A stretch of DNA of 64,000 nt from an uncultured Erythrobacter sp. Lineage in GTDB: Bacteria; Pseudomonadota; Alphaproteobacteria; Sphingomonadales; Sphingomonadaceae. Numbering within the stretch: the stretch's first letter is position 1; every line of letters starts with the position of its first letter. Both the position numbers and the translations under genes were made by a program. Under the pieces are notes generated by a model. The model was not told the DNA's origin and searched no databases. It worked only from the letters and a program-made list of their open reading frames with translations. The stretch is from NCBI GenBank assembly GCA_937969505.1, contig CALBWA010000013.1, positions 1 through 64,000 of the forward strand. Reading direction: 5' to 3'. This document shows, piece by piece, positions 55,672 through 64,000 of this stretch.

Positions 55672-55825
55672 GTGAATTCGCACTCCTATGCCCAATCTTT
55701 ATCGCGCATCACGCCTGAACGCCAGATGAGAGAGCCTCTCTTGCCGTGATCCGTCCCGGATCGGGCCAATTGCTTTTCGCAGATGGAGCGCGGGGACAAA
55801 AGCTCAAGGGCCTCAAGACTGACAC

Positions 55826-57064
55826 TTATTCGATAAAATCCAGAGGATTAACCGGGTTCCCATCGCGTCTCAGCTCGAGTGTTATGACGCTGTTGGATCT
55901 ACCTGCGATACCCACCGGGCTGCCGCCAAATACTTGATCCCCGGTGGCAACGCTCAATCGGGCAAGTCCCGTCACTAGACTGGTCCAGCCATTAGCGTGT
56001 TCAACAATCGCGATTCGATCAAACCCGCGATAGGGTCCGGCAAAAGCAACTCTGCCTGTTGCCGGCGCAACGATTTGTGCTCCGGGCCTGCTGGAAAACG
56101 TCAGGCCCTTGCTACGAATTCCAGCGTCATCAACCGCGCCAAAGCCGGCCAGAACCCGGCCCTGAACGGGAAGTTGCAAGTCGGATGGCGCCAACGTTGA
56201 CTGGGGCTGAGGTGGCCGATTTTGCTGGCCAACAACTTGAGAGGCCGACGGGCGCTCAGGACGCAGGATAGGCCCGGGCAAGGCACCCAGCTCTCTGCGC
56301 AACCGCGCAGCTTCTCCCAATTGGCCAATCAATGCGTCGAGGTCGCGCGCCTCTTCTGCCAGCAGCAAGGCGCGTTCGTTTTCACGTGTCGCGATCCCGC
56401 TTGCTTCACGCGATGCCCGACGCTGTCTTGATGCAAGAGCCGACAAGCGGCTGCGACGATCCTGAAGCTCGCTTTCGCTGCTGCGCAATTGAGCTAGAGT
56501 CTGTGCGGCTGATTGCTCCAGCGTCCGGCCTCGGTCGAGATCGGACCGCAGTTCTGTGGTGCGCTCGCGAATTTGCGGAAGAGTGGTTTCAAGCACAGCG
56601 CGAGCGTAAACCGCCTCCTTGAGCGTGCCTGGCTGCAGTGCCGAGAGCGCCAATGGACGCCGGGCCATATTCTGCAAAGCCCCTACAAGACTGGCAAGGG
56701 GTTGCTGGCGCTGGGCCAGCTTGCGATCCAAGACCCGGCGTTGATCGGTGATGAGGGCCAAGCGCACTTCGGCAGCTGTTATGTTAGCCTCTGACTGCTG
56801 AATACGCGCAGCCAGAGCCGCCGCTTCACGTGCCGTGCGTTCCGCTGCCCTCGTTGCTTGCTGCGCTTGTTGCGTCAGTTTCTCGGCCCGGGCTTGCGCC
56901 ATCTGCGCCGCTTGCCGAGCCCGCTCAAGCTCTTCCGCATTGGCGCGGGACGCGCTGTAAATGCCGCCTGGTTGCGCCGTAAGTGCCACTGGTCCGGCAA
57001 CAGCCAGAAGGATGGCTGCACCGCCAACCATCGCAAACACCAGAGCCTTTGACTTCTTCATCAA
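55826..57064 (-). CDS. EnvC-like murein hydrolase activator (degenerate M23/LytM domain)
   Basis: A 412-residue periplasmic protein. The signal-anchor (about residues 8-30) is followed by a long coiled coil (about 42-260, Ala/Arg/Gln heptads) and a C-terminal LytM fold (about 300-412, GRVLAGFGAVDD, KGLTFSSRPGAQIVAPATG). The LytM domain has lost the zinc ligands: no HxxxD or HxH is visible, so it should activate amidases, as EnvC does, not cut peptidoglycan. It sits 2 bases after rlmH and ahead of ctpA. Confidence 0.9.
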   Translation of the reverse strand: MMKKSKALVFAMVGGAAILLAVAGPVALTAQPGGIYSASRANAEELERARQAAQMAQARAEKLTQQAQQATRAAERTAREAAALAARIQQSEANITAAEVRLALITDQRRVLDRKLAQRQQPLASLVGALQNMARRPLALSALQPGTLKEAVYARAVLETTLPQIRERTTELRSDLDRGRTLEQSAAQTLAQLRSSESELQDRRSRLSALASRQRRASREASGIATRENERALLLAEEARDLDALIGQLGEAARLRRELGALPGPILRPERPSASQVVGQQNRPPQPQSTLAPSDLQLPVQGRVLAGFGAVDDAGIRSKGLTFSSRPGAQIVAPATGRVAFAGPYRGFDRIAIVEHANGWTSLVTGLARLSVATGDQVFGGSPVGIAGRSNSVITLELRRDGNPVNPLDFIE

Positions 57065-57066
57065 AT

Positions 57067-57489
57067 CTACCCTGACCGATGATAGGGGTGGCCTGCAAGT
57101 ATCGTCGTGGCACGATAGAGCTGTTCCATGAGCATTGCGCGGGCCAGAAGGTGAGGCCAGGTTGCCTTGCCAAAGCCGAGCAACAGATCGGCATCAGCGC
57201 GGTCTTTTTTGCTGTGTCCGTCGGCTGCGCCAAGGATAAAGCGAGCTTCACGGATACCGTCGTCGCGCCAAATGCCCATTGTTTCCGCCAGTTCCGCAGA
57301 ACCCATATGCTTGCCGCGTTCATCCAGCAGTATCGTTTTGCTGGGCGTCGCCGCAGTGCGGATTTTGCCGCCACTATCAGGCAGTTCGGTCATTTTGACC
57401 GGCCAGGTCATCCGCTTTTGATAGCGCGCAACCAGTTCTGCTTCGGGCGATCGCCCGATCTTTCCATGTGCAATCACGTGAAGAAGCAT
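57067..57489 (-). CDS. rlmH: 23S rRNA (pseudouridine-1915 N3)-methyltransferase
   Basis: SPOUT methyltransferase acting on helix 69 of assembled 70S ribosomes. The 140 residues begin MLLHVIAHGKIGRSPEAEL and contain LLDERGKHMGSAELAE, FILGAADGHSKKDRADAD and the C-terminal knot TWPHLLARAMLMEQLYRATT, all conserved RlmH blocks. It lies between rsfS and the EnvC-like gene; the rsfS-rlmH order is widely conserved. Confidence 0.97.
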   Translation of the reverse strand: MLLHVIAHGKIGRSPEAELVARYQKRMTWPVKMTELPDSGGKIRTAATPSKTILLDERGKHMGSAELAETMGIWRDDGIREARFILGAADGHSKKDRADADLLLGFGKATWPHLLARAMLMEQLYRATTILAGHPYHRSG

Positions 57490-57559
57490 GCTGTTGGCTC
57501 ACCCGTTCTGGTGGTGCCACTGGCCTCAGACAAAATCTGCTGCCTTGTCGGTCGACCGG

Positions 57560-58012
57560 TCAGGCGGTTCCGGCGGCGGGATCTGCGACAGGTGGTGCAT
57601 CGCCAAATGCCCACATGCGTTCCAGATTGTAAAAGCTGCGGACCTCCGGGCGGAACAGATGCACCACAACGTCACCTGCATCGATCAGAACCCAGTCAGC
57701 AGCAGGCAGGCCTTCGATCTGTGCAGGACCATAGCCGTCTTTCTTGACTCGTTCGGCCAGCTTTTGCGCCATCGAGGCGACCTGGCGGGTCGAGCGACCC
57801 GAGCCAATCACCATGAAATCCGCAATAGAACTCTTCCCGGCAAGCGGGATTGCGACCACATCCTGTGCTTGATCGTCATCCAGTTGCGACAGCACCAGAT
57901 CGAGCAGCTCGGAGGTCTCGCCATCCTTGGTCATGCCATCACCAGAGGCGATGCCGGCATGTGCAGCCGTACCCGCATCAGCGGGTGTCGAGGGGGTATG
58001 CGCCTGATTCAT
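57560..58012 (-). CDS. rsfS: Ribosomal silencing factor RsfS
   Basis: Binds ribosomal protein L14 and blocks subunit joining in starvation. About 150 residues; the core (about 35-140) contains LDLVLSQLDDDQAQDVVAIP, SSIADFMVIGSGRSTRQVAS, AEGRV-like AERVKKDGYGPAQIEGLPA and WVLIDAGDVVVHLFRPEVR, family hallmarks. The N-terminal 30 residues are Ala/Thr-rich and not conserved. The start may be the GTG at 58024 or the listed ATG at 58012; GGAG lies ambiguously between them. Confidence 0.95.
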   Translation of the reverse strand: MNQAHTPSTPADAGTAAHAGIASGDGMTKDGETSELLDLVLSQLDDDQAQDVVAIPLAGKSSIADFMVIGSGRSTRQVASMAQKLAERVKKDGYGPAQIEGLPAADWVLIDAGDVVVHLFRPEVRSFYNLERMWAFGDAPPVADPAAGTA

Positions 58013-58078
58013 AGGCGGGTTCACTTCTCCAGATCGTGGGACATATTGCCGAGGTCAATGAAACGCAGCTCATGCGCC

Positions 58079-58759
58079 TCATGTTCCCTCCTGCTGGCTG
58101 ATGAGGCGGCGCGTCAATCCATCGCGCGGATGGTGGCCGGTATAACGCAGAGCCCAGTCCGGATCAGCCCGGCGAATGGCCGAGGCTGAACGTGGATCAG
58201 GATCGAAACGCAGTAACACCAGTGCCGGTGCGCTCCATCTGCCCCCTTGTTTAAAGCTGGCTGCAGGCACACGATAGCGTCTGAACCAGGCCATGGCGGG
58301 GCTCGCCAAAGCGCTGTTATCATAGCCGGGCCGGGCGATAACCGCAATCGGCATCGTGTGCGCAATAGTGCGCCATTTTCGCCACATGTGGAATTGGGCC
58401 AGATTGTCCGATCCCATCAGCCAGACAAAGTCGCGCTTTGGGTATCGGCGCGTTAGTGCGTGGAGAGTATCGACGGTGTAGCGCGTGCCCAAGTGCTGCT
58501 CGATTGCAGTGGCAGTGATCGGGGCCCGGCGCGCTTGCTCCTTGGCCGATGCCAACCGCGCCGCAAGCGGCGCCATGCCCTTTTTAGGTTTGAGCGGATT
58601 ACCGGGCGAGACCAGCCACCAGACCTCTTCAAGACCCAGCGTCTCCATCGCAAACAGGCTGATTCGCCTGTGTCCGCCATGTGCTGGATTGAAGCTGCCG
58701 CCAAGAAGTCCGGTGCGGATCAGAGCGCTGCCCTCATGGTCGCGCTTGTCCCGCGCCAC
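58079..58759 (-). CDS. nadD: Nicotinate-nucleotide adenylyltransferase
   Basis: Converts nicotinate mononucleotide to deamido-NAD. The 226-residue nucleotidyltransferase shows LLGGSFNPAHGGHRRIS (HxGH motif), WWLVSPGNPLK, DFVWLMGSDNLAQFHMW and the C-terminal ISS-type region reduced to ASAIR. It begins with a GTG that lies inside the proA 3' end (26-base overlap); no later Met fits the conserved N-terminus, so coupling to proA translation is likely. Confidence 0.93.
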   Translation of the reverse strand: MARDKRDHEGSALIRTGLLGGSFNPAHGGHRRISLFAMETLGLEEVWWLVSPGNPLKPKKGMAPLAARLASAKEQARRAPITATAIEQHLGTRYTVDTLHALTRRYPKRDFVWLMGSDNLAQFHMWRKWRTIAHTMPIAVIARPGYDNSALASPAMAWFRRYRVPAASFKQGGRWSAPALVLLRFDPDPRSASAIRRADPDWALRYTGHHPRDGLTRRLISQQEGT

Positions 58760-60038
58760 GCACTTGCCATTTGTATGTGGTCAGCCCCTCCAGCGCGACC
58801 GGGCCCCTCGCATGGAGACGGCCAGTCGCAATTCCGATTTCGGCACCAAGTCCGAATTCGCCGCCATCTGCAAATTGCGAGGAGGCATTGTGCATGACGA
58901 TCGCGCTATCAACTTCGCCCAGAAAGCGGTCGCGGGCCTGATCGTCATCGGTGATGATGGCATCGGTGTGGCCGGAGGAATGGCGAGCAATATGCGCCAA
59001 GGCCTCGTCAAGCGTATCGACCATCGCTACCGAGGCTATCGCCTCGAGATATTCCGTGTCCCAATCCTCTGCTTCAGCAGACTGGCAACGTTGGTCGAGT
59101 GCGCCAATACGGCCATCAGCGCGAACTTCGCATCCGGCGTCAATCAGGGCCCCAACCAGGCCGGAAGCATCGGGAAATTTCTGATCGATCAGCAGTGTTT
59201 CGAGCGCGCCGCATATGCCCGTCCTGCGCATCTTGGCATTGAGCACCACATCACGCGCCATCTGCGGATCAGCACTGGCGTGGACATAGGTATGGCAAAT
59301 CCCGTCGAGATGAGCGAGCACCGGGACACGGGCGTCGGCCTGAACACGAGCGACCAGCCCCTTTCCTCCGCGTGGAATAATCATGTCGACCAATCCGGCT
59401 GCCTGTAGCATCGCGCCTACGGCTGCCCGATCCTGTGTCGGCATCAATTGCACAGCCTCCGCAGGCACTCCGCCCTCTGACAATCCGCGAATCAAGGCCG
59501 CATGAATGGCGCGGTTGGACTGCACCGCTTCGCTACCGCCTCGCAACAGACAGGCATTACCGGCCCGCACGCTGAGCGCCGCCGCATCAGCTGTTACATT
59601 CGGACGGCTTTCGTAAATTATGCCGATCAGGCCGATAGGCACCCGTACGCGGCTGAGCTTTAACCCATTGGGCCGCTCAGCGCTGTCGATCACTTGTCCC
59701 ACTGGATCTTCCAGTTTGGCAATGTCTTCCAATGCGGTCGCAACGCCTTCAAGCCGATCGTGATCAAGCCTCAGCCGGTCGAGCATGGCACTGCTCAGTC
59801 CGGCAGCCTCACCCGCAGAAAGATCAGACGCATTGGCCAACAGGATCGCCTCTGCATCCGCGCGCAGAGCTGCGGCTGCCAGGCTCAGCGCTTGCGCCTT
59901 GTCCTCACTTGACATCGCAGCCAGTACACGCTGTGCAGCGCGGCCTTTTCGCGCCAGTCCCGCGACCAGATTTTCCGGGTCACAACCGGTTTCGGCCATG
60001 TCCTCAGGATTGCTCGATGTGTCGATTGCTGTCTTCAT
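58734..60038 (-). CDS. proA: Gamma-glutamyl phosphate reductase
   Basis: Second step of proline synthesis, reducing glutamyl-5-phosphate with NADPH. The 434-residue aldehyde-dehydrogenase-fold enzyme shows VRVPIGLIGIIYESRPNVT, RAGNACLLRGGSEAVQSN, IIPRGGKGLVARVQ, the catalytic RRTGICGALETLLID and the C-terminal GLTTYKWQVRG. It is the first gene of the strand run that continues through nadD, rsfS, rlmH, envC-like and ctpA. proB is not in the window. Confidence 0.97.
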   Translation of the reverse strand: MKTAIDTSSNPEDMAETGCDPENLVAGLARKGRAAQRVLAAMSSEDKAQALSLAAAALRADAEAILLANASDLSAGEAAGLSSAMLDRLRLDHDRLEGVATALEDIAKLEDPVGQVIDSAERPNGLKLSRVRVPIGLIGIIYESRPNVTADAAALSVRAGNACLLRGGSEAVQSNRAIHAALIRGLSEGGVPAEAVQLMPTQDRAAVGAMLQAAGLVDMIIPRGGKGLVARVQADARVPVLAHLDGICHTYVHASADPQMARDVVLNAKMRRTGICGALETLLIDQKFPDASGLVGALIDAGCEVRADGRIGALDQRCQSAEAEDWDTEYLEAIASVAMVDTLDEALAHIARHSSGHTDAIITDDDQARDRFLGEVDSAIVMHNASSQFADGGEFGLGAEIGIATGRLHARGPVALEGLTTYKWQVRGAGQARP

Positions 60039-60166
60039 GACGCCGCCTTAGCAGCGGTAATGAGCCGTGTCAGGCCAACTTTTGCAAACAGATTCGTCAG
60101 AATTCGGCAGCGCAAAACACCGTCCTTGGTAAATTGTTCCCGGTTTGGCGTTAAGAATCGCATGCG

Positions 60167-61474
60167 GTGAAACGATTCATCGCGCCAACCTTTCAACTCG
60201 CCCCTTACGTTAACACTTTCGTTCGACGCTTTGGGAGAGCGCTGGTACCTCTCTTTCAACGGGAAAAGACAAGAGGGGTCGTTTTGCAACAGGATGCATC
60301 CGCCAGCGGTTGGGAAGCCCGCTTGCGCGAATGGTTTCCGGACCGCGAATTTTTCATGCGGTCGCAGGGGCAAGTTCGCTTCATAAAGATTTCGTCGAAA
60401 TTGCAGATGATCGCTGCTGGATCGTTGGCTTTGGTGCTGGCAGTCTGGGCGGTTTCCATGATTGGCGCCGCCTGGACGCAATACAGTGCGGAGGCCAATC
60501 GGGTCTCCTTGCTTGAGCGCGAAGCGAAGATCGCAAAATCGGAAGAGCGTGTCGGCGCATATCGCGACGATCTGGATGCCGTAACGCAGGATCTGATCAA
60601 GCGTCAGGAATTCCTTGAACAGATTACCGAGGCGATCCCGGCAGATGTCAAATCCGATAGCCTGGTCACCGATTCCTCGACCGAAGCTGCCAAAACTGTT
60701 GATGAGGTTTCGCTATCGATTCCAGAAGCGGCCGAGCTGGCCCGGATCGAGGCGAGGCAATTGGCCTATGTCGAACGTTTGACGCGTTTTGCCGATGACC
60801 GTTCGAAACGAGCGGAGCTGGCCATCGCAAAACTGGGCCTCAACCCCAAAGCACTGGTCCGCTATTCCAATACCGATGCCATGGGTGGTCCGCTGGAAAT
60901 TCTGGCCACGTCGAGCAGTGGCGAAGTGGACCCGCGGTTTGAACGTCTCGGCCTGAGTCTGGCGCGGATGTCGGCGCTTGAAAATACCCTCGATGGCATT
61001 CCCCAATTCACCCCGACGAATCCGGCTGCCACGAAAGTTTCTTCAGGCTTTGGCTATCGCCGCGATCCCTTCACACGTCGAGGTGCAATGCACAACGGGC
61101 TAGATTTCAAGGGCCCGACGGGCGCTGACATCTATGCCGCCGCCAAGGGTCGCGTGAGCTTTGTCGGTCGCAAATCCGGTTACGGCAAAGTCGTCGAAGT
61201 GAGCCACGGCAATGGCCTGATGACCCGCTATGCTCATATGTCCAAAACCATTGCGACCCAAGGTCAGGAAGTCGCTGCTGGCGATATCATCGGTCTGATC
61301 GGCAGCACTGGGCGCTCCACCGGGCCGCATCTGCATTTCGAAGTGCGGCTCAACAACCGCCCCATCAATCCACGCCCCTTTTTGGAGACTGCTCCCAATG
61401 TTCTCAAAGAAGCCCGCCGAGTCCCAGAACTCGCGCTCCACCAGGACGGAGGCACCCATGGCCACGCGCAATAG
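60167..61474 (+). CDS. M23-family zinc metallopeptidase, membrane-anchored
   Basis: A 435-residue peptidoglycan endopeptidase candidate. An N-terminal cytoplasmic region of about 85 residues leads to one membrane helix (about 88-110, MIAAGSLALVLAVWAVSMIG), a coiled coil (about 115-165) and a C-terminal LytM domain (about 285-415). Zinc ligands are intact: AMHNGLDF (HxxxD) and GPHLHFEVR (HxH). The start is a GTG at 60167. It overlaps the bactofilin gene by 77 bases. Together with a bactofilin, such enzymes control cell curvature or shape in other proteobacteria. Confidence 0.93.
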   Translation: MKRFIAPTFQLAPYVNTFVRRFGRALVPLFQREKTRGVVLQQDASASGWEARLREWFPDREFFMRSQGQVRFIKISSKLQMIAAGSLALVLAVWAVSMIGAAWTQYSAEANRVSLLEREAKIAKSEERVGAYRDDLDAVTQDLIKRQEFLEQITEAIPADVKSDSLVTDSSTEAAKTVDEVSLSIPEAAELARIEARQLAYVERLTRFADDRSKRAELAIAKLGLNPKALVRYSNTDAMGGPLEILATSSSGEVDPRFERLGLSLARMSALENTLDGIPQFTPTNPAATKVSSGFGYRRDPFTRRGAMHNGLDFKGPTGADIYAAAKGRVSFVGRKSGYGKVVEVSHGNGLMTRYAHMSKTIATQGQEVAAGDIIGLIGSTGRSTGPHLHFEVRLNNRPINPRPFLETAPNVLKEARRVPELALHQDGGTHGHAQ

Positions 61475-61886
61475 CAATTCCAGCTCCACCTTTTCGGTGA
61501 TCGGATCGGATGTGGTGATCAAGGGCGATGTTGCCGCCTCTGCTGATCTGCACATTGACGGGACGATCGAGGGTGACATCGCTTGTTCCTCACTCGTTCA
61601 AGGAGAAACCAGCCGGATTGTCGGTGCGGTCGAAGCTGAAACGGCACGTCTGGCGGGCGAAGTATCCGGTTCCATCAAAGCTCGTGAGCTGGTCATCTTG
61701 CGCAGCGCTCGAATCGATGGGGATGTGCAGTATGACGCTCTGACAATCGAGCAAGGTGCGCAGGTCGAAGGGCGCTTTGCTCACTCGACACCCAATCGAC
61801 GTGCAGAAGATGCCAAGCCGCCGGCAAAACCGGCAGCAGCTGCGCCTGGCTCTGAAGCCGAACCGCAACTCAAGATCGCACAGTAA
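61398..61886 (+). CDS. Bactofilin-family cytoskeletal protein
   Basis: A 162-residue polymer-forming protein with a beta-helical core. The core (about 35-130) has the six-residue periodic hydrophobic pattern of bactofilins: SVIGSDVVIKGDVAASADLH, VDGTIEGDI-like HIDGTIEGDIACSSLV, GEVSGSIKARELVIL and ARIDGDVQYDALTIEQGAQ. Short disordered ends include a Pro/Ala-rich C-tail. The start at 61398 gives MFSKKPAESQ, which matches typical alphaproteobacterial bactofilin N-termini and has GGAG 10 bases upstream. An ATG at 61458 with an excellent GGAGG is an alternative, giving 142 residues. Confidence 0.92.
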   Translation: MFSKKPAESQNSRSTRTEAPMATRNSNSSSTFSVIGSDVVIKGDVAASADLHIDGTIEGDIACSSLVQGETSRIVGAVEAETARLAGEVSGSIKARELVILRSARIDGDVQYDALTIEQGAQVEGRFAHSTPNRRAEDAKPPAKPAAAAPGSEAEPQLKIAQ

Positions 61887-61889
61887 GTC

Positions 61890-63599
61890 TTATAGGACCT
61901 CGGCCCGCAAGGCCTTGCGGTCCAGCTTGCCAATCAGCGTCTTGGGCAATTCCTCGCGGATCACCACGCTGTCAACCCGCTCGTGCTTGCCAAGCTTTGG
62001 ATTGAGCCAGTCTGCCAGACTGTCCTCGGTCACTGAACTGTCGGCATCAGGGTTCAGCGTCACGTAAGCGCGCGGCACCTCGCCCCGGTAATCATCGGGC
62101 ACGCCAATCACCAGCGCCTCTTTCACAGCGTCATGTTCGAGGACGACATCTTCGACCTGGCTCGGGAACACTTTGAACCCACCCACGGCAATCATGTCCT
62201 TGATCCGGTCCACAATGGACAGGAAGCCAGCGCTATCGACGACAGCAACGTCGCCGGTGCGCAGCCATTTTTTGCCGTCGTGCTCGACGAAAACCTCGGC
62301 ATCGGTTTCAGGCCGGTTCCAATAACCCTTCATGATCTGCGGCCCGTGAATGATCAGTTCACCCGGCTCGCCACCGGGTGCGGGCTTGGTCGGATCTTCC
62401 TTGTCGACCAGCATGATTTCGGTGCGAGCGACCAATTGCCCAATTGTGCCCTTCTTCCGAGTGCCCTCGTAAGGATTGACCGACACGACACCGGAACTTT
62501 CGGTCAGGCCGTATCCTTCGACCACTCGAACGCCAGTCACATCCTCGAACTTGCTGTGCACCGGCGCGGGCATCGGCGCGCCGCCAGAAATGCACACCTT
62601 CAAGGAAGACATGTCTGTCCTGGTGATGTTAGGGTGGTCGAGCAGGGCCTGAAACATGGTCGGCACGCCTGGAAAGCCAGTGGTTTTGTATTTCGCCATG
62701 GTCTTGAGAACTTGTCCGGCATCGAACCGGGGAACCATCGCGATCGAAGCGCCACTGGCAACAGCGTGGTTTAGCAGGGCTGTGTTGGCGAAAACATGAA
62801 AAAAGGGCAACGCGCCCATCATCACATCATCGCGCGGATTATCGTAGGGGTTGATCGCGGCGACTTGCTGAGCATTGATGCTCAGCTGACAATGGCCGAG
62901 CATCGCACCCTTGGGCTTGCCAGTCGTGCCACCCGTATATTGCAACAAGGCGACATCGGTGTCCGCTTCAAGATCGGGCAAAGCCGGCGCTTTGCCATCC
63001 ATCCAATCCTGCCAATCCCATGGCTCCAGAATGGTATTCCAAGGTTTGATCGTGTCCGACCAGTTGATTGCTGCAATCTTGCTGCGGCCCAGCGTCTTGA
63101 GCGCCAACCCCTTGTGCCATGGCAACATGTCAGACAGCCTGCCGAACACCAGGGTTTGCAAGGCTGATTGGTCCAGCACCTTGGTCGCCGTGTCGGCCAA
63201 TTCCGGCACATCCACTGTAACCAGAAGCCGAGTGCCCGAATCCTCAACTTGCCAGGCCAGTTCATCCACAGTGTAAAGCGGCGAGAAGTTCACCACGATC
63301 GCGCCAGCCATCATAGCCCCATAATAGGCCGAGGCGTAAATCGGTACATTGGGCAGAAACAGGCCGACCCGATCGCCCTTCTCAATGCCTGAAGCAATCA
63401 AGCCTGCAGCGAAGCGTCGCGCGTCCGAGAAAATTTCGCGATAGCTGAAGGTGCGACCCAAAAAGTGCAGAAACGGCGCATCCGGTCCGTGCCGGACGGT
63501 GCGTTCCAGCATTTGTGGCAGCGTCAGGCTTTCAAACCGGGCATCCCAGGGGGTGGGATGGTGATAAGGGGCGTTACTGACATTCATGTCAGCATGCAT
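61890..63599 (-). CDS. fadD: Long-chain fatty acid-CoA ligase
   Basis: ATP-dependent acyl-CoA synthetase of the ANL superfamily, feeding beta-oxidation or lipid synthesis. The 569 residues include the AMP-binding P-loop LLQYTGGTTGKPKGAML, VVEGYGLTESSGVVSVNPY, WLRTGDVAVVDSAGFLSIVD, KDMIAVGGFKVFPSQVEDV and the C-terminal catalytic Lys in LPKTLIGKLDRKALR. Its electron-accepting partners, etfBA, lie elsewhere in the window. The gene is convergent with the bactofilin gene, 3 bases apart. A short Met-rich N-terminus (MHADMNVS) leaves the start ambiguous by four residues. Confidence 0.93.
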   Translation of the reverse strand: MHADMNVSNAPYHHPTPWDARFESLTLPQMLERTVRHGPDAPFLHFLGRTFSYREIFSDARRFAAGLIASGIEKGDRVGLFLPNVPIYASAYYGAMMAGAIVVNFSPLYTVDELAWQVEDSGTRLLVTVDVPELADTATKVLDQSALQTLVFGRLSDMLPWHKGLALKTLGRSKIAAINWSDTIKPWNTILEPWDWQDWMDGKAPALPDLEADTDVALLQYTGGTTGKPKGAMLGHCQLSINAQQVAAINPYDNPRDDVMMGALPFFHVFANTALLNHAVASGASIAMVPRFDAGQVLKTMAKYKTTGFPGVPTMFQALLDHPNITRTDMSSLKVCISGGAPMPAPVHSKFEDVTGVRVVEGYGLTESSGVVSVNPYEGTRKKGTIGQLVARTEIMLVDKEDPTKPAPGGEPGELIIHGPQIMKGYWNRPETDAEVFVEHDGKKWLRTGDVAVVDSAGFLSIVDRIKDMIAVGGFKVFPSQVEDVVLEHDAVKEALVIGVPDDYRGEVPRAYVTLNPDADSSVTEDSLADWLNPKLGKHERVDSVVIREELPKTLIGKLDRKALRAEVL

Positions 63600-63694
63600 G
63601 GCCGATCACCCCGGCGGGCACAAGCTAATTGGCGCAGAAACAAGCAAAAAGAGCCGTAAATGGCCCCCTTGTCTGGCAAACACAAAGTTGCTTC

Positions 63695-64000
63695 TTAGCT
63701 GTCCGCCGCGCCGCTGGCGGGGGTTTCAACTGCGGTTGCGGCATCGCCACTGTCGTTCGCTTCACGCTTGGCTTCAAGCCAGGCCGCAGCTTCTGCCTCC
63801 TGGGCAGCTTCGGCCGCCGCTTCGGTGTTTGCTTTACGTTCGGCGTGCAGTTCTTCGATCAGTTTTTCACGATCGCTGCGACCATCTGTGGCAATCGGCT
63901 CGGCGCTTTCATCTTCGACAATACCGGCCCGCTTGGCGGCCTTGGCCACAACGGCATCAAGCTCGCGTTGCGAGCACAGGCCGAGCGTCACAGGATCTTT
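63695..64000 (-). CDS. C-terminal part of an unrecognised protein (cut by window edge)
   Basis: About 102 residues are visible and the frame remains open to the right edge, so the start may lie outside; a GTG at 63989-63991 is possible but lacks support. The visible part shows VTLGLCSQRELDAVVAKAAK, then an Ala/Glu-rich helical stretch (about residues 55-80, REKLIEELHAERKANTE followed by an alanine-glutamate run) and a disordered Ser/Thr/Ala-rich end. No family can be named. Confidence 0.55.
   Translation of the reverse strand, partial: KDPVTLGLCSQRELDAVVAKAAKRAGIVEDESAEPIATDGRSDREKLIEELHAERKANTEAAAEAAQEAEAAAWLEAKREANDSGDAATAVETPASGAADS

Overview
The window reads as a chromosomal segment of an alphaproteobacterium of the order Sphingomonadales, most likely an Erythrobacter/Altererythrobacter relative. 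This rests on the gene families and gene orders present: ileS-lspA-DUF3035, a SciP (DUF1153) cell-cycle regulator, pdxH / DnaJ-like / BrkB-like / fabI, and proA-nadD-rsfS-rlmH-envC-ctpA. The taxonomic call is inferred from protein families, not from an rRNA. I see no rRNA, tRNA, insertion sequence, prophage gene or CRISPR array.

Region 1 (1-9.6 kb) is housekeeping: the 3' end of ileS, lspA and a DUF3035 lipoprotein; a CNNM/CorC-like CBS protein; an OmpA/glycine-zipper lipoprotein; cysQ; sucC; and etfBA behind a promoter with a palindrome in its spacer. Region 2 (9.6-13.6 kb) holds two tandem exported proteins with TonB-like C-termini and a shared unrecognised N-terminal half, a convergent stand-alone sigma-70-like factor, and a DUF445 membrane protein. 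Region 3 (13.6-27.9 kb) holds an RND efflux pair with an unusually long permease, a GlsB-type small membrane protein, sciP with an uncharacterised upstream partner, mnmA, a lipoprotein serine hydrolase, a PhzF / cation-efflux / pdxH operon, and DnaJ-like, BrkB-like and fabI genes.

Region 4 (27.9-52.6 kb) is a Wzx/Wzy-type exopolysaccharide locus of about 25 kb. It encodes an initiating polyprenyl-phosphate glycosylphosphotransferase, a UDP-glucuronate epimerase-like enzyme, dTDP-L-rhamnose synthesis (rfbABCD), GDP-L-fucose synthesis (gmd, fcl), a mannose-6-phosphate isomerase, four glycosyltransferases, a pyruvyl transferase, a methyltransferase, a flippase, two polymerase/ligase-type membrane proteins, the Wza-like exporter and the Wzc-like tyrosine autokinase. 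It also has two unrecognised exported proteins, at 27946-29259 and 36851-37723. Together these predict a secreted acidic polymer containing rhamnose and fucose, probably with pyruvate ketals. Most genes lie on the minus strand with 4-base stop/start overlaps; the initiating transferase and the epimerase diverge at the right edge.

Region 5 (52.6-64 kb) is again housekeeping on the minus strand: proA, nadD, rsfS, rlmH, an EnvC-like factor, a CtpA protease, a DsbB-like protein, coq7 and a small exported protein. On the plus strand an M23 peptidase overlaps a bactofilin gene, a likely cell-shape module. A long-chain acyl-CoA ligase and the tail of an unrecognised gene close the window.

No single obviously new defence or mobile system is present. 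The best candidates for undescribed biology are the paired TonB-C proteins, the Tat-exported protein inside the polysaccharide locus, the RND permease with an extra membrane module, and several compact regulatory arrangements: a terminator hairpin carrying the next gene's Shine-Dalgarno, the etfB operator, and the pdxH/dnaJ palindrome.
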